Assembly (NCBI RefSeq): GCF_964204645.1
Contig: NC_134033.1
Coordinates: 16,122,155 to 16,186,154 of the forward strand
DNA: 64,000 nucleotides
Reading direction: 5' to 3'
Source: Tubulanus polymorphus
Lineage: Eukaryota; Nemertea; Palaeonemertea; Tubulaniformes; Tubulanidae
Part shown: positions 33,801-42,691 of the stretch, in pieces
Layout: every line of letters starts with the position of its first letter
Numbering within the stretch: the stretch's first letter is position 1
Program-made: the position numbers and the translations under genes
The notes under the pieces: generated by a model
Databases searched by the model: none
Seen by the model: only the letters and a program-made list of their open reading frames with translations
Told to the model about the DNA's origin: nothing

Positions 33801-36800
33801 AATAAATTCGTAAATGTAGTTCAACTGAGATATAAATGGATGAATGAATGAATGAATGAATGAATGAGTTGATATTGTGAAGAAAATCTTCCCCGAGATT
33901 TCTTACGTACGTGTACATCTTCCTGTAGAGTTCAACTTCTGTCCTTTCGGGCAAGAGATACCTACAAATAGAACGCCAGTAAATAATAGCAATTCCGTTG
34001 TTGGTCAATTTCGATAGATATTGTTCAGATGATTTCTCTTAGTACGTACGGACGCAAGTTTGACCATTTTTCGTGTAACCAGGTGGACAGAAAACAACTG
34101 TGGAGAAACGATGAAAAAAACATAATAATACCCAGCCAGACTTTTTTATCAGTCAATAGTACAAAAATACCACTCAGGGGTCAGTTACTCAAAATTTGGT
34201 TATAGTTAACCAGCGGACAGTTGACTTAGTCACAATTTAAAGTTCATTGTTACTATGGTATTTATCCGCCGGTTTCCTTTAACTAACTTTCGAGCAACTG
34301 ACACCGGAATTGTTTCATGAACTAAATTCATGAGCTACGTTTGAGGATTTAAACATATGTTCTACCATTTTCAAAGCTACATTAGGATTAGATGATAGTA
34401 TCTTAAGTTGTTCATGAGTCAGGTTTGTTTGGAATACACACATTATGCACATCCATTAAAAAAGATGATGTTCTACTCACGTGTGCAGTTGCCCTGTTCG
34501 TTTAACTTGTAGCCTTTTCGACAAATATATCCTTGATTTAGAAATAGAGAAAAACATAAAATATGATTATCACATATATCTATTTATCATATCGTCACAC
34601 CTTATTACATTGATCTCATGATCATGTTGAACTTACGGATACATTTGCCGTCTTTTTGATGATACATTTTCGGACAGCGAACTGCAATGGAATGGATATG
34701 ATCGGATTATTACGCATAGACGCAAACCGAGTCCTTCCTTATCAAGGAAGGCAAGTAAGTGAAGCATTACAGGAGATGACTATTAAGATTACGTCGAAAG
34801 ATAGATATTACCTCAAGGAAATTTTCGGACCCTTTTTATTCTTAGGTGTAGGATTTTATAAAACCCTACCAACCCATAGTCCAATCCCTCGTTACCAAGA
34901 TATTTCAGAAACTATGGTAATCGTAAACTATCAAAACTATCTCGGACATGCTCTTACTTACCCACACAACTCTGTCCCATTAGGAAATATCCCTTGGGGC
35001 ATTTTGTAACTGAAAAAGAACAGAAATAAATTCGAATCTGAAATTGTAAAGGGTCTTAAGTTTCAGTGGTCAGAGGTTATTTAGGATATACTAACGGATG
35101 CATTTTTTGCCGATTTTCTTGTAGCCTTCCGGACAAACGACTAAAACATACGACAAAAATCAACCATTTATCATAATTATTTCAATCTAATCAGAATTCA
35201 TTTCTATGCATTGATTTTCAACCTAACGCGCTAACCTGTACATTTTCCTTTGATAAGAACCATTCCCTTCTTGCACGAGTATCCTAGGAAATAGATAATA
35301 GAAATATTCTAGTACATTGTACAAGCAACAAAAAAGGACTTTTAACCCTATCCAGCTAAAATAGGAGTCCTTTATGATCGAGGAGCTCTGGTCTGACATT
35401 TCCCGAGCCGATTGGGGTAAAAGATCTGTGGCTACTTACGCACGCATTTGTTATCGGAAATCCTATATCCCTTCGGACACGAGTGAACTGGATAATTAAA
35501 AGATAACAAAATCATTAATTTGATTTTGACATCGAAAAAAACTACATAGATAAAGTTAGTAGAGTTTGTTTAAAAACTTACGAACACATCTGTAATCTTT
35601 GGTTAGGATGTAGCCTTGTGGACAAGTGTAGTCTACAAAATAATTTCGTTAGATTTTGTTTATAAAGGAGAAGTGATGGAGGAACCGTGTTAACCTGGTG
35701 TCGAATCGGTAAAACGTAAAGACAGGATTGGTTATTTAGTTTGATTTAAGATACGAGCTTTTAGCTACTAATATAGCTTCATCAGGCAAATGAGCTATTG
35801 AGCTTCTAAAATACAAATTAATACCGAAGATTCTATCTTAGATTTTATAAAACGAATTGATTCTATTTTTTCAAAGTTGATGTTAGAACCTGAAAGTTAA
35901 CTTACGAACACAGAACGCGTTCTTCGGCATGTAACCTACGGGGCATTTGGCTGAAAAATTCAAATCATATGCGCATAGATTATGTAGATACGCATATCGT
36001 CAAGAACAAGTGATAACTGTATAAGTGAAAGGTTTAAGTTTAATATGTCGAATGTGAACAATACTGTGACGTCATTTGCCGAGTCTCGGAATGTTTCGTC
36101 TCTGAAGTTTTATTTTTTCAATCTAATGAGATCAGATGAATACTTTGTGATAGTTTCGACTCACCGACGCATTTGGTTCCCATTAAATGATGACCTTTAG
36201 CGCAGATGACTCTGATGCACTGTTTACCGAACTGTTTGAACCCAACCGGACATTGAGTAACTAGAAAAACAAAAATATGTATCACGACAATATGTTATGT
36301 TATGAATTTTATCGCATTAAATTAGAGATTAATTGTAAGTAATCTAATGCAGACACATTTTAAAGTGTCCTATTCAGTGCCAGTCATTGCTTTAAGGCAC
36401 TTGCAACATTTAGAAGTATATTTACAGCCAAACCCGCTTAATCCGGATCGGCTTAATCAGATTTTAGTTCATTCTGGACATTTATTTGCGGTCCGTTTGT
36501 TCATTAAAATACGAGAAAATGACTTTCTATCCGGATTTTCCGTAAACCGGACGAATTTCGTTCGTCCCAAACGATCCGAATTAAGCGGATTCTACTGTTT
36601 TCAAAAATCCTATATTTGTTAGAAACAGTACCGGTATAAAACATAACTAAATAAGCCATTATGCCTGGCTAAAATCATAAGTCTTGAACAATTAAAAATG
36701 TGTATCATTTCTAAATCATTTTAAAGTTTATAGGACCACATTCTCCCCCTCACTTACTGATACATTTTCCTTCTTTCGTCATTCCTTGAGGACAGTGATA

Positions 36801-39800
36801 ATCTGAAAATTTAGAAATATATCTTTCACCTCTTTTGTTCCGCTTTCAAACACGTGGCACGCAAAATATTTGGGATAAGATATCGATACTTACGGATACA
36901 TTTTCCGGCCAGAAGTTGGAATTTTTCCGGGCAGGCAACGACTGAAAAGTGCATGAAATATTTCATCAGCAGAAAGAATTGAAATGAGATTATTTTATGG
37001 GAATATAAGTGTAGCTCTTGATACTTACGGGTACATTTTCCAGTTGAATCTAATTTGTATCCGGGATGGCAGGTGTATCTGATACAGATACCGTCGCTGA
37101 TTCTGTATCCGGGCGGACAGGTCACTGTGTAATAATAAAACCATCGAACATTTATGAATTCATACTCAGTGAAATATACAGGGTTGAATGAGACTGAATC
37201 GAGTACAACTTCCTTGTGGGGGATTTACTTTAATATGTTTCCACAGTATATCAGAAAAGAAAGATCCTCCCTGTTGACTTTGAACAGTAAACCTTGCATA
37301 AGTCGGATCGGCGAAAGTCGGATTAATCGTTTGTATCGGATGAATATTGATTTTCCCCATTTTCCCGTCTATTTTTCAATTCATAATCCAAAGTCGAGTA
37401 CTTTTATTGGCCACAAAATAAAAAACTATAAAAACCGAAATTTTGAGTGATATATTCTTCCCATTGCAGTTTGATTCCTCTTCCAGGCCTGTCCCGGGTT
37501 TGAAATCGACGATACCTATCAGCGGTCGTTATTTCAGTTGTGGTTATTGTATTAGAATAAGAAATGAACCCAAAATATTTCAGCGTTTTTGAATCATTTC
37601 TTGTTCCGACGTTACGCAACGTTTAAATGTGCTACAATTTTCGATACTTACTGACACATTTCTCGTTCAGCACAACGTAACCTTTCGGACATTTTACACC
37701 TAAAAAACAGATATAATCCATTAATTCAATGGGTAAAGCGATAAATGTTGAAAACGTCGCTAGATTTTTTAAAAGCTTTCGAAATCTTTGAGACACGATT
37801 GCTGTGACTGTTTCGGGCAAACTTTCACTTACGCACGCATCTTCCAGCACGTTTTGTGTAACCTTTCGGGCAGACAGCTGAAAATGGAACAAATTTTCCG
37901 ATGAGTCTGATAACATCCAATGTCTATTTCAAGTAAAGCGAGACGGATAGTACTTTAACAAAATTCTCTATTTGAAGTACAAGCTTTAGCCTCATCGGGT
38001 AATTAATGAGGTGAATTATTTCAACCCTATTTGTATGTCGGGTGCCATCGTCAATTTTGCGGAACCTTCGAAACGATATAAAATCTTTTAGAAATGGAAT
38101 GCTTTAGTCCAGCTTCCAATCAGCGCTGGTAAAATTGTAAGACCTATATACGGATATGTACTACTGATATTCACTGAGTTATGGCACCTAACACTCGTTC
38201 AAACAAGTTGAAATAGTTCATGGACACGAATCCAATTTCAAATCGATAATCGATCACTTACAAACACATTTTCCATCTTTCGTTACAACTTCTCCTTTCG
38301 AACAGCTATGCACTGCAAATTAAATAACAAATAGTTTGAAATAGATTTGTTTCTCGTTACAAACAATCAGCTCGAAACCGAAGAAAAACTTGTTCAACTC
38401 ACGGACGCATTTGTCTCCAACTTTGATGTAACCACGCGGGCAGTCGACCACTAGAAATGATATCATAAATTTGCATAAATTGTTGCGTAAAATAATAAAT
38501 TATCATAAATTGTTACTTAATAGGGGACTCTATACATGATGAGGGGAGAGGAGTTGTGTTAATCTGTTAATTAACCATCAAAGTAATATCTTTCTTTTAT
38601 GTTTACTGTTGTGTCATGTAAAAGTTCAAATGAATTACGCCATATTTTGAAATAGAACTTACGAATGCACTTTTTGCCTTCTAGTTTATAGTTGTGCGGA
38701 CACAGCATTTCTGTAAATACGTACGTGAAAAATAGAACATTGTCATAACATTGAGGATTCTGGATTATAATCATAATTCGTAGTTCATGAAATACGCCAC
38801 GTCAAGCCAAGTTTTACAAAAAAAGGTTAAAATCATAAATCTATGCGGGGTGAACTGAATTGATAATGAAATAAAAGTTGATTGATCGTGTTGAAATTTT
38901 CTTAACACTAGGACCATGTTTAAAGCTGTTTCTAATTTTCTTTTTTAAATCTTCATGAAAAATAAATTAAAGATATAAATCACTCACTGATACAATTCTG
39001 TGCGAATTTCACGTAGCCTTTTGGACAAATAACTGTAAAAATACAAAAATGGCGTAAAAATCAGAAAAAATCATCGATCGCGACATCTATCGTTCATCGA
39101 ACGCAATTTACTAACCGATACAGTGCCCGTCAGCAGCCATTCTAAAACCTTTCGGACACGAGTAACCTAGCGATAGAAATTCAGAAATCATCACTGAATT
39201 ATATACCGAGGTATTCTTATTTTCGAAGTATAGACACCGGTAGAGCTGGAATACTCACGAATACATTTGTTGTCTTTTTTCATATAACCCTCCGGGCAGG
39301 AACAAACTATCGATTGAGATAAGACATCAAAAAATGAAAATAGAATAATGCACCGATGAAAATAGAATATAGTTAATCACTGTAAAATATTTCTTTCAAA
39401 TTTATGTTGGTTCGCTAGATATTCATCATATGTTATAATATTTTGTCTGCAATCTTGCTGGTTTTCTACTTCTTAATTGCAAATAAACTATTATTATTAT
39501 GTATTTTACTTACGGACGCATTTGTTGCCGACCAATTTGTAATGCTCAGGACAAACCATTTCTATTTACATAAAAGTAGAAACGCATTTCAAAGATTCTT
39601 CGTTGATTTCTGAATTTTCGAAAGTTCAGTTTTCGAGTTGTACATGGATTTTGCTTTTGAGTAAATTGGATTTTTATCGGCTGAACTTACGTAAACAGGT
39701 GTTCCCACGTTTGATAAAACCGGGTGGACATTTTACGGCTAAAAACAAAACAAGAATTAAATTATCGAATTAAAAGACACAACATTTCTACAGAGACCAT

Positions 39801-40735
39801 TGTCAGGTGTAAAATATATTCAAAGACTCTCTCAAACTCTGTTGGTCGTCTCCAGAGAGAGTCCAAAACTTTAGGAGTTCGTCTTTTGATTTCTTATTTC
39901 AATTCTTGATAAAATATATATCGTTCTTAATCGTTTGAATTTGGTTTTAATGGGTTTTAATCTTAACTCATGAAATTAATATCAGTAATTTTTTCATAGA
40001 TCTTACCTAGACAGGCAGTGATTTTATCCAGCGGGCACTTATCACCTAAAGACAAATATATTACGTTTACATATACTACAGGAAGATTATATAAAATCCC
40101 ACACTAAGAATAAATAAGGAGTCAGAATTCTTCCTTGAATAGCCATATTCAAGAAAAGGATAAAAAAAATCCAAAATAATTCCTTGAGCTTGTATCTATT
40201 CAACGTTTCGACTATATCCTAAAAGTCATCTTAAAGAACCGATAAGGAAAACAAAAATTCCTAAATGTTTCCTTGAGCTTTGAGTTTATTCAGTGTTTCG
40301 ATAACATCCTAATTAATCATCGTTAGGAGAATGGCTCTTTTAGTCTAAGTGAGGAATTCCGGGATTCTATCATTCATCGTTTCATCGATTAGTGTTTCGT
40401 CGATAGCTATAACTGTAAGGTTTATTGATTACCCTTTGCTTTAAAACTAAGACTAAAACACGGTCCCGGTTACTTACGATGACAGCGAGTTTTTATCTGT
40501 ACAAACCCGGTCGTACAATGCACTTCTGTAAACAGGAAAATGAAACGAGGAAATCACCGTAAATTCGCAAGATTCGAACGATATTATTAAGATAATATGT
40601 ATAAAGATATGATCATTAAGATAACATTTCATTGTTTGTTCGACTTTTTGAATTTTTGAAAATTGTTTGATTACTTACTCATGCATTTTGCTCCTACTCT
40701 GTGAGTTTTATGCGGGCAATGCCAGTTTTGAGTCG
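21578..40735 (-). CDS. distal part of the modular cysteine-rich locus: 56 exons, 55 of them small
   Basis: Fifty-five small exons plus one terminal exon, all on the minus strand, all joined in phase 1 and each flanked by GT donor and AG acceptor. Together they encode about 1025 residues. The module is (x)xxC-P-x-G-[YF]-x(5-7)-[GND]-x(1-2)-C-[IV]-[RG/S], two cysteines per module. Three exons (31550, 36165 and 37029) encode two modules. I know no family with this exact repeat; it is reminiscent of short EGF/EB-like or GCC2/GCC3-like cysteine repeats. No membrane segment is seen, so the product is probably secreted. No certain first exon is present: either the run is spliced to the proximal part upstream (42692-63500), replacing its terminal exon, or it starts at the weak candidate at 40868-40940. 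A plus-strand gene is nested at 27683-30019. Exon coordinates are given in the four block entries. Confidence 0.8.
22070..22500. repeat. 61-bp tandem repeat in the last intron
   Basis: Seven imperfect units containing TTTGATGATGTCATAAGGGG, then CTCTCGTGGAGGTAGCCATCTTTATT, end just before the penultimate exon of the distal locus. A diverged unit lies at about 21950. TGATGATGTCAT resembles a bZIP (CRE/ATF-like) site, so the array multiplies a possible binding site, but that is only a sequence resemblance. Confidence 0.75.
22513..27522 (-). CDS. module exon block 1 (16 exons, 3'-most)
   Basis: Exons: 22513-22560, 23715-23762, 24069-24116, 24499-24546, 24634-24681, 24976-25023, 25399-25446, 25588-25635, 25714-25767, 25848-25895, 25994-26041, 26135-26179, 26625-26672, 26898-26945, 27318-27365, 27469-27522. 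Thirteen are exactly 48 nt, two 54 and one 45. Examples of encoded modules are IYCPPGSQVFHGNCV, MHCPVGYSFENGRCE, LYCPPGYKAVDSHCV and ESCPRGFTKDGNRCV. The exon at 25714 is aberrant: it keeps both cysteines but encodes CSDWHTPVPHSHNCH, without the CPxG turn. The exon at 27469 is longer (YIPDPHNKTC). Donors are mostly GTAAG, with GTACGT, GTTAGC and GTAGGT variants. Confidence 0.8.
25145..25285. mobile_element. two adjacent perfect hairpins (foldback elements)
   Basis: GTGAAAATAGGAAACTTATT and its inverse form a hairpin at about 25145-25190. Directly beside it ATGAAAACTTGTTTTGGAATA...CATTTATATCTATA pairs with an almost exact inverse ending at 25285. Arms are near-perfect, suggesting young foldback insertions in an intron of the modular gene. 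Confidence 0.7.
26349..26460. mobile_element. foldback MITE, 112 bp
   Basis: GGGGCCGGTTTTACTGACTG, then GTATTACC...CTAACTCAATT, pairs with its inverse around a 7-base loop (CATTATC). Terminal GGGGCCGG/CCGGCCTC ends resemble those of the element at 27085, which may indicate a common terminal preference. Confidence 0.7.
27085..27208. mobile_element. MITE, GGGGCCGGTTGCATAGTCATGGCTTAGACTT family
   Basis: The left end GGGGCCGGTTGCATAGTCAT and an inverted right end (TGGTGCAACTGGCACC side) enclose repeated words AAGACCAGTCTAAGACC. The family recurs at 49655-49793 and 63706-63845, with partial copies near 42405-42452 and 61217-61340, and as the element that contains the array at 32700-33615. Confidence 0.65.
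27683..30019 (+). CDS. nested five-exon gene, C76-like cysteine peptidase domain
   Basis: Plus-strand gene inside an intron of the minus-strand locus. Exons 27683-27946, 28652-28858, 29221-29341, 29423-29588 and 29932-30019 join in frame (phases 0, 0, 1, 2) to 281 residues and a TGA stop. Donors are GTAAGT, GTTTTG (weak), GTATTT and GTAATC. The N-terminus is basic with NLS-like PRKRK and GTKRHR. A Cys in RGTQCTSIA (residue 84) is followed about 140 residues later by an Asp-x-His (residues 224 and 226, VLDSHRRDRHG). Cys plus Asp-x-His with this spacing is the catalytic layout of the herpesvirus-tegument-type deubiquitinases (peptidase family C76) and of related animal, often transposon-linked, proteins. 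WNSDDLDLILCDGHKLHV and DIPTEL between them fit the same fold. Function inferred: a ubiquitin-like-specific peptidase. Its intactness argues for an active host gene or a young element rather than a relic. Confidence 0.6.
28266..28464 (+). mobile_element. tRNA-derived SINE
   Basis: The head is a tRNA-like (Ser/Leu-type) Pol III promoter with A box TGGCCGAGTGGG at 28275-28286 and B box GGTTCAAACCC at 28328-28338. A body follows (GGGAAAAAGAAACGTCGAAC, then CGCTCGTCATGCCCTACGTGGCGCTTAGCGGG) and an A-rich tail at 28454-28464. It is about 199 bp and lies in intron 1 of the nested gene. It probably belongs to a metazoan tRNA-SINE superfamily, but I cannot name the family without a library search. Confidence 0.75.
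29673..29883. mobile_element. second copy of the AGCCGCGATCACACGG MITE
   Basis: GAAGCCGGGATCACACGGGC at the left and, inverted, GAAGCCGCGATCACACGGAG at the right. It is 211 bp, about 60 bp shorter than the copy at 7227-7498, and lies in intron 4 of the nested gene. No clear TTA duplication remains. Confidence 0.7.
30254..32381 (-). CDS. module exon block 2 (11 exons)
   Basis: Exons: 30254-30301, 30432-30479, 30566-30613, 30709-30759, 30905-30952, 31077-31124, 31392-31439, 31550-31645, 31908-31961, 32200-32244, 32334-32381. Encoded modules include VQCPVGFEMKGNDCV, IMCPPGYHLVGMRCH, IRCPQGYKLHKNRCL, KDCPKGYKKIGHRCI and IKCPVGYAIKGAKCA. The 96-nt exon at 31550 encodes two modules (CPTGYKKVNETC, then CPPGSQLVNGEC) with no intron between them. 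Exon lengths change only in steps of 3 nt, so every exon stays symmetric. Confidence 0.8.
31727..31775 (-). pseudogene. probable decayed module exon
   Basis: A good donor (TGTCACA|GTAAGAG) is preceded by an in-phase stretch reading PCELYYVDIEICH, which retains the two-cysteine spacing, but there is no AG acceptor at the expected position and an in-frame TGA lies just upstream. The donor context resembles that of the live exon at 30432 (TGTCACA|GTAAGT). Best read as a dead exon of the array. Confidence 0.45.
32700..33615. repeat. 47-bp tandem array, about 19 copies, within a MITE
   Basis: The unit GAGCTTAGACTGGTCTTAAG, then TTGTTAGATTAGTTGTTGAACCATTAT, is repeated about 19 times with very few differences. 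One unit has a 2-bp GA insertion near 33172, and some units read ATTGGTTG. Flanking diverged units (32570-32700) and a right end GATCTTGAATCTAAGCCATG followed by AATGTACAACTGGCAC (about 33651-33685) match the ends of the MITE family at 27085 and 49655. The array lies in an intron between module exons 32334 and 33749. Confidence 0.9.
33705..36260 (-). CDS. module exon block 3 (12 exons)
   Basis: Exons: 33705-33749, 33911-33961, 34050-34097, 34481-34531, 34637-34681, 34962-35009, 35096-35140, 35236-35283, 35440-35487, 35582-35632, 35906-35950, 36165-36260. Examples: VFCPPGYTKNGQTCV, YICRKGYKLNEQGNCT, TKCPKGYFLMGQSCV, HSCPKGYRISDNKCV. The module at 35236 reads YSCKKGMVLIKGKCT, with Lys in place of the usual Pro after Cys. 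The last exon, 96 nt, encodes two modules (CPVGFKQFGKQC, then CAKGHHLMGTKC). Confidence 0.8.
34182..34300. mobile_element. MITE, CAGTTGCTCAAAAGTTGGTTA family, intronic copy
   Basis: CAGTTACTCAAAATTTGGTT at the left and AACTAACTTTCGAGCAACTG at the right form the terminal inverted repeats of the family described at 2567. Inserted in an intron of the modular locus. Confidence 0.6.
36424..36598. mobile_element. MITE with CGCTTAATYCGGATCG TIRs (pogo-like)
   Basis: ACAGCCAAACCCGCTTAATCC at the left and, inverted, ACAGTAGAATCCGCTTAATT at the right. It is related in end structure to the element at 1520. The 91-codon frame at 36347-36622 runs through it by chance. Confidence 0.6.
36758..40735 (-). 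CDS. module exon block 4 (16 exons, 5'-most of the distal part)
   Basis: Exons: 36758-36802, 36894-36941, 37029-37124, 37652-37699, 37833-37877, 38262-38312, 38403-38450, 38663-38710, 38988-39032, 39116-39166, 39259-39306, 39514-39561, 39691-39738, 40007-40045, 40478-40525, 40679-40735. The 96-nt exon at 37029 encodes two modules (CPPGYRISDGIC, then CHPGYKLDSTGKC). The 39-nt exon at 40007 encodes the shortest module (DKCPLDKITACL) and has lost the glycine turn. The 5'-most, 40679, has a longer lead (TQNWHCPHKTHRVGAKCM). Others follow the consensus closely, for example VDCPRGYIKVGDKCV and VKCPPGFIKRGNTCL. Confidence 0.8.
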
Positions 40736-40867
40736 CTGAAAATATATGTAAACTTGCTTACTTCATTCTCTCGAGCAGCATCCCGTCACGCTCGTTGGTC
40801 ATGAGGGCTCTGCCGCTACACAGCTTGCATCGTCCTCACATTAACATTTCATAGGGTCCCCTTTTAC

Positions 40868-40940
40868 TTCCCCGGACCAACCCCACCACTACAAAAATCC
40901 TAAATCTGTAAGTTTGATAGTACGCGTGAATAAACATCAT
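40868..40940 (-). CDS. weak candidate first exon for the distal part
   Basis: An ATG at 40940 opens 24 codons (MMFIHAYYQTYRFRIFVVVG...) ending at a GTAAAA donor in phase 1, 132 nt before the phase-1 acceptor at 40735. The hydrophobic stretch is short and the donor is not optimal, and no TATA box is visible. It is included because it would make the distal part an independent gene. The alternative is splicing from upstream exons. Confidence 0.2.
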
Positions 40941-41349
40941 GAAGATCTACGTAAATAGGTCTCTGTTAACAAATCTGTTTTATGATGGAAGCTATTTTTT
41001 AGTACCATTTTGTACACAAGGCAAGGGCTCGTAGTATCAGAGTGTTGTAGGTAGTGTAAAAACGGAAATATGTTAATCCAGTGTCTACAATTTACCCTTG
41101 TGATTTTGTATGTAGTTTCCCTACGACGTCATGCATTCAGCGATGTAATTGAAATACCGATGTGTTTTTTTAAACAATGAAAGCTATAGCGTGTGTGACA
41201 TCTGCTGTCGTATGAAGCACATAATCAGCGTCACATTAAATACAACTAATATCCCACAGCATGTGTCCAGATAAAAGATCATTAATCGATTCGACGAATG
41301 TGATATTTGCGCGAGTGAAATTTTCCAGCATATGACACTTATACATCGT

Positions 41350-41421
41350 GGGGGTATAGCTCAGCGGTAGAGCATTCGACTGCAGATCGAGAGGTCCCTG
41401 GTTCAAGTCCGGGTGCCCCCT
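41350..41421 (+). tRNA. tRNA-Cys (GCA)
   Basis: A 72-nt cloverleaf: acceptor stem GGGGGTA/TGCCCCC with U discriminator, D arm AGCTCAGCGGTAGAGC, anticodon loop CTGCAGA with GCA anticodon, T arm with GGTTCAAGTCC. No intron and no encoded CCA; a T run follows for Pol III termination. It carries cysteine to UGU/UGC codons. Located between the distal and proximal parts of a cysteine-rich locus on the opposite strand. Confidence 0.95.
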
Positions 41422-42023
41422 CAATTCTTTTAATTAGCTTTTTATCCAGTTACTTGTTTCTATCGAAACATACTTCCTGTTTTTTTTCTTGTTTCTTGAC
41501 GTGCTTTTATCATAACGTTGGTATGTGCAACGAGGGTTGGGGGTATAAATAGGGGGTTTCTTACTGGTGGTTAAGGATGGGAGGTGAATGCAAGAGTGAC
41601 GTGTTGTATAAGTATATATATATATATCACGCAGTAGTGAAATAAAGTTAGTTGAGTATATAGAGAAAAATCGTTATACGTTGAATCGATTGAGTGGTCC
41701 AAGAAGCCCGGTAATATTTTCGTGTTAAAATTACAGTATTTTGTATAGATGTATGCTTTGTCATAAAGGATATACAGAAAGATAGTTTGCTTTCCAAATT
41801 TTCAAGTTAGCATACATTTGCATTTATTGAGCACTCGTTAGAGATTATGATATGCAAATTTATGCGTGACGTTTATTCGAAATATTATTGTTTCTACGGC
41901 TCCGATTGTTAATGATATTCATGCAATTTACAACCGATGTCGTAAAAAGATCAATAATACATCGATAAAACGAATGGAAATTTTCATTTTAAAATTTTCA
42001 AACATCTGGCACGGTTTATAGAA

Positions 42024-42095
42024 GGGGGTATAGCTCAGCGGTAGAGCATTCGACTGCAGATCGAGAGGTCCCTGGTTCAAGTCCGGGTGCCCCCT
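42024..42095 (+). tRNA. tRNA-Cys (GCA), duplicate
   Basis: Identical over all 72 nt to the copy 674 bp upstream. The 5' flanks also align loosely (AAAGATCA...ACGAATG...AAATTTTC), so the gene duplicated together with its upstream sequence and the flanks then diverged while the tRNAs stayed identical. Confidence 0.95.
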
Positions 42096-42581
42096 TCCGA
42101 AACTTTTCATTTTTTCCCCAGTTTTTGTTTGTTTTAGTTTTTAATGAATTTCGGTTGTTACAGGGTTCAGGGCTCAGTGAGTAAGGTAGAGTTAAAAGTG
42201 GCAGCAGAAATCCGATGCTACTCAACCTTCAGAAAACCAGGGCTCACGTCCTTAAGAGAATGATCTTCAATCATCAGACCGGATTTAGAGTTTTAGGTCT
42301 CAAATTGTAACGGTTTGACTATTGATGTCCTAAATCATACGACTTGTCTAAAGTTGTTTGACTAAGGGACTTATCGAATGGTCAAGAGATGACGTTAAGT
42401 TATCCAAGACCGGTCTGAAATCTAAGCCTTGAATGCAACTAGCACCAGAAGTCGCGTGTTCCCAAAAAAGCAAAATGAAATAAACATAAAACGAAAGGAC
42501 GGATATCGTTTACAAAATTTCTTCTTATATTTTGTAACATCAGACAATTTTTTTTCACTCGATTCAAAAAAAGAAATAAAC

Positions 42582-42587
42582 TTTATT
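42582..42587 (-). terminator. poly(A) signal of the proximal 3' end
   Basis: AATAAA on the minus strand, about 105 nt after the TAG at 42692, supports a real transcript end for the Pro-rich terminal exon. Confidence 0.65.
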
Positions 42588-42691
42588 GAAATATAACAAT
42601 TTCGGTTTAAAAAGCCGTTTTCACAATTATCATTGAATGTTCGTTAACCGATAATTGAGATTAGATTGTTCCGTCGATCGTTTGAAAGAGT

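Noticed and set aside
34656..35009. 117-codon plus-strand frame
   Set aside because: It overlaps two module exons of the minus-strand gene (34637-34681 and 34962-35009) and has no domain.
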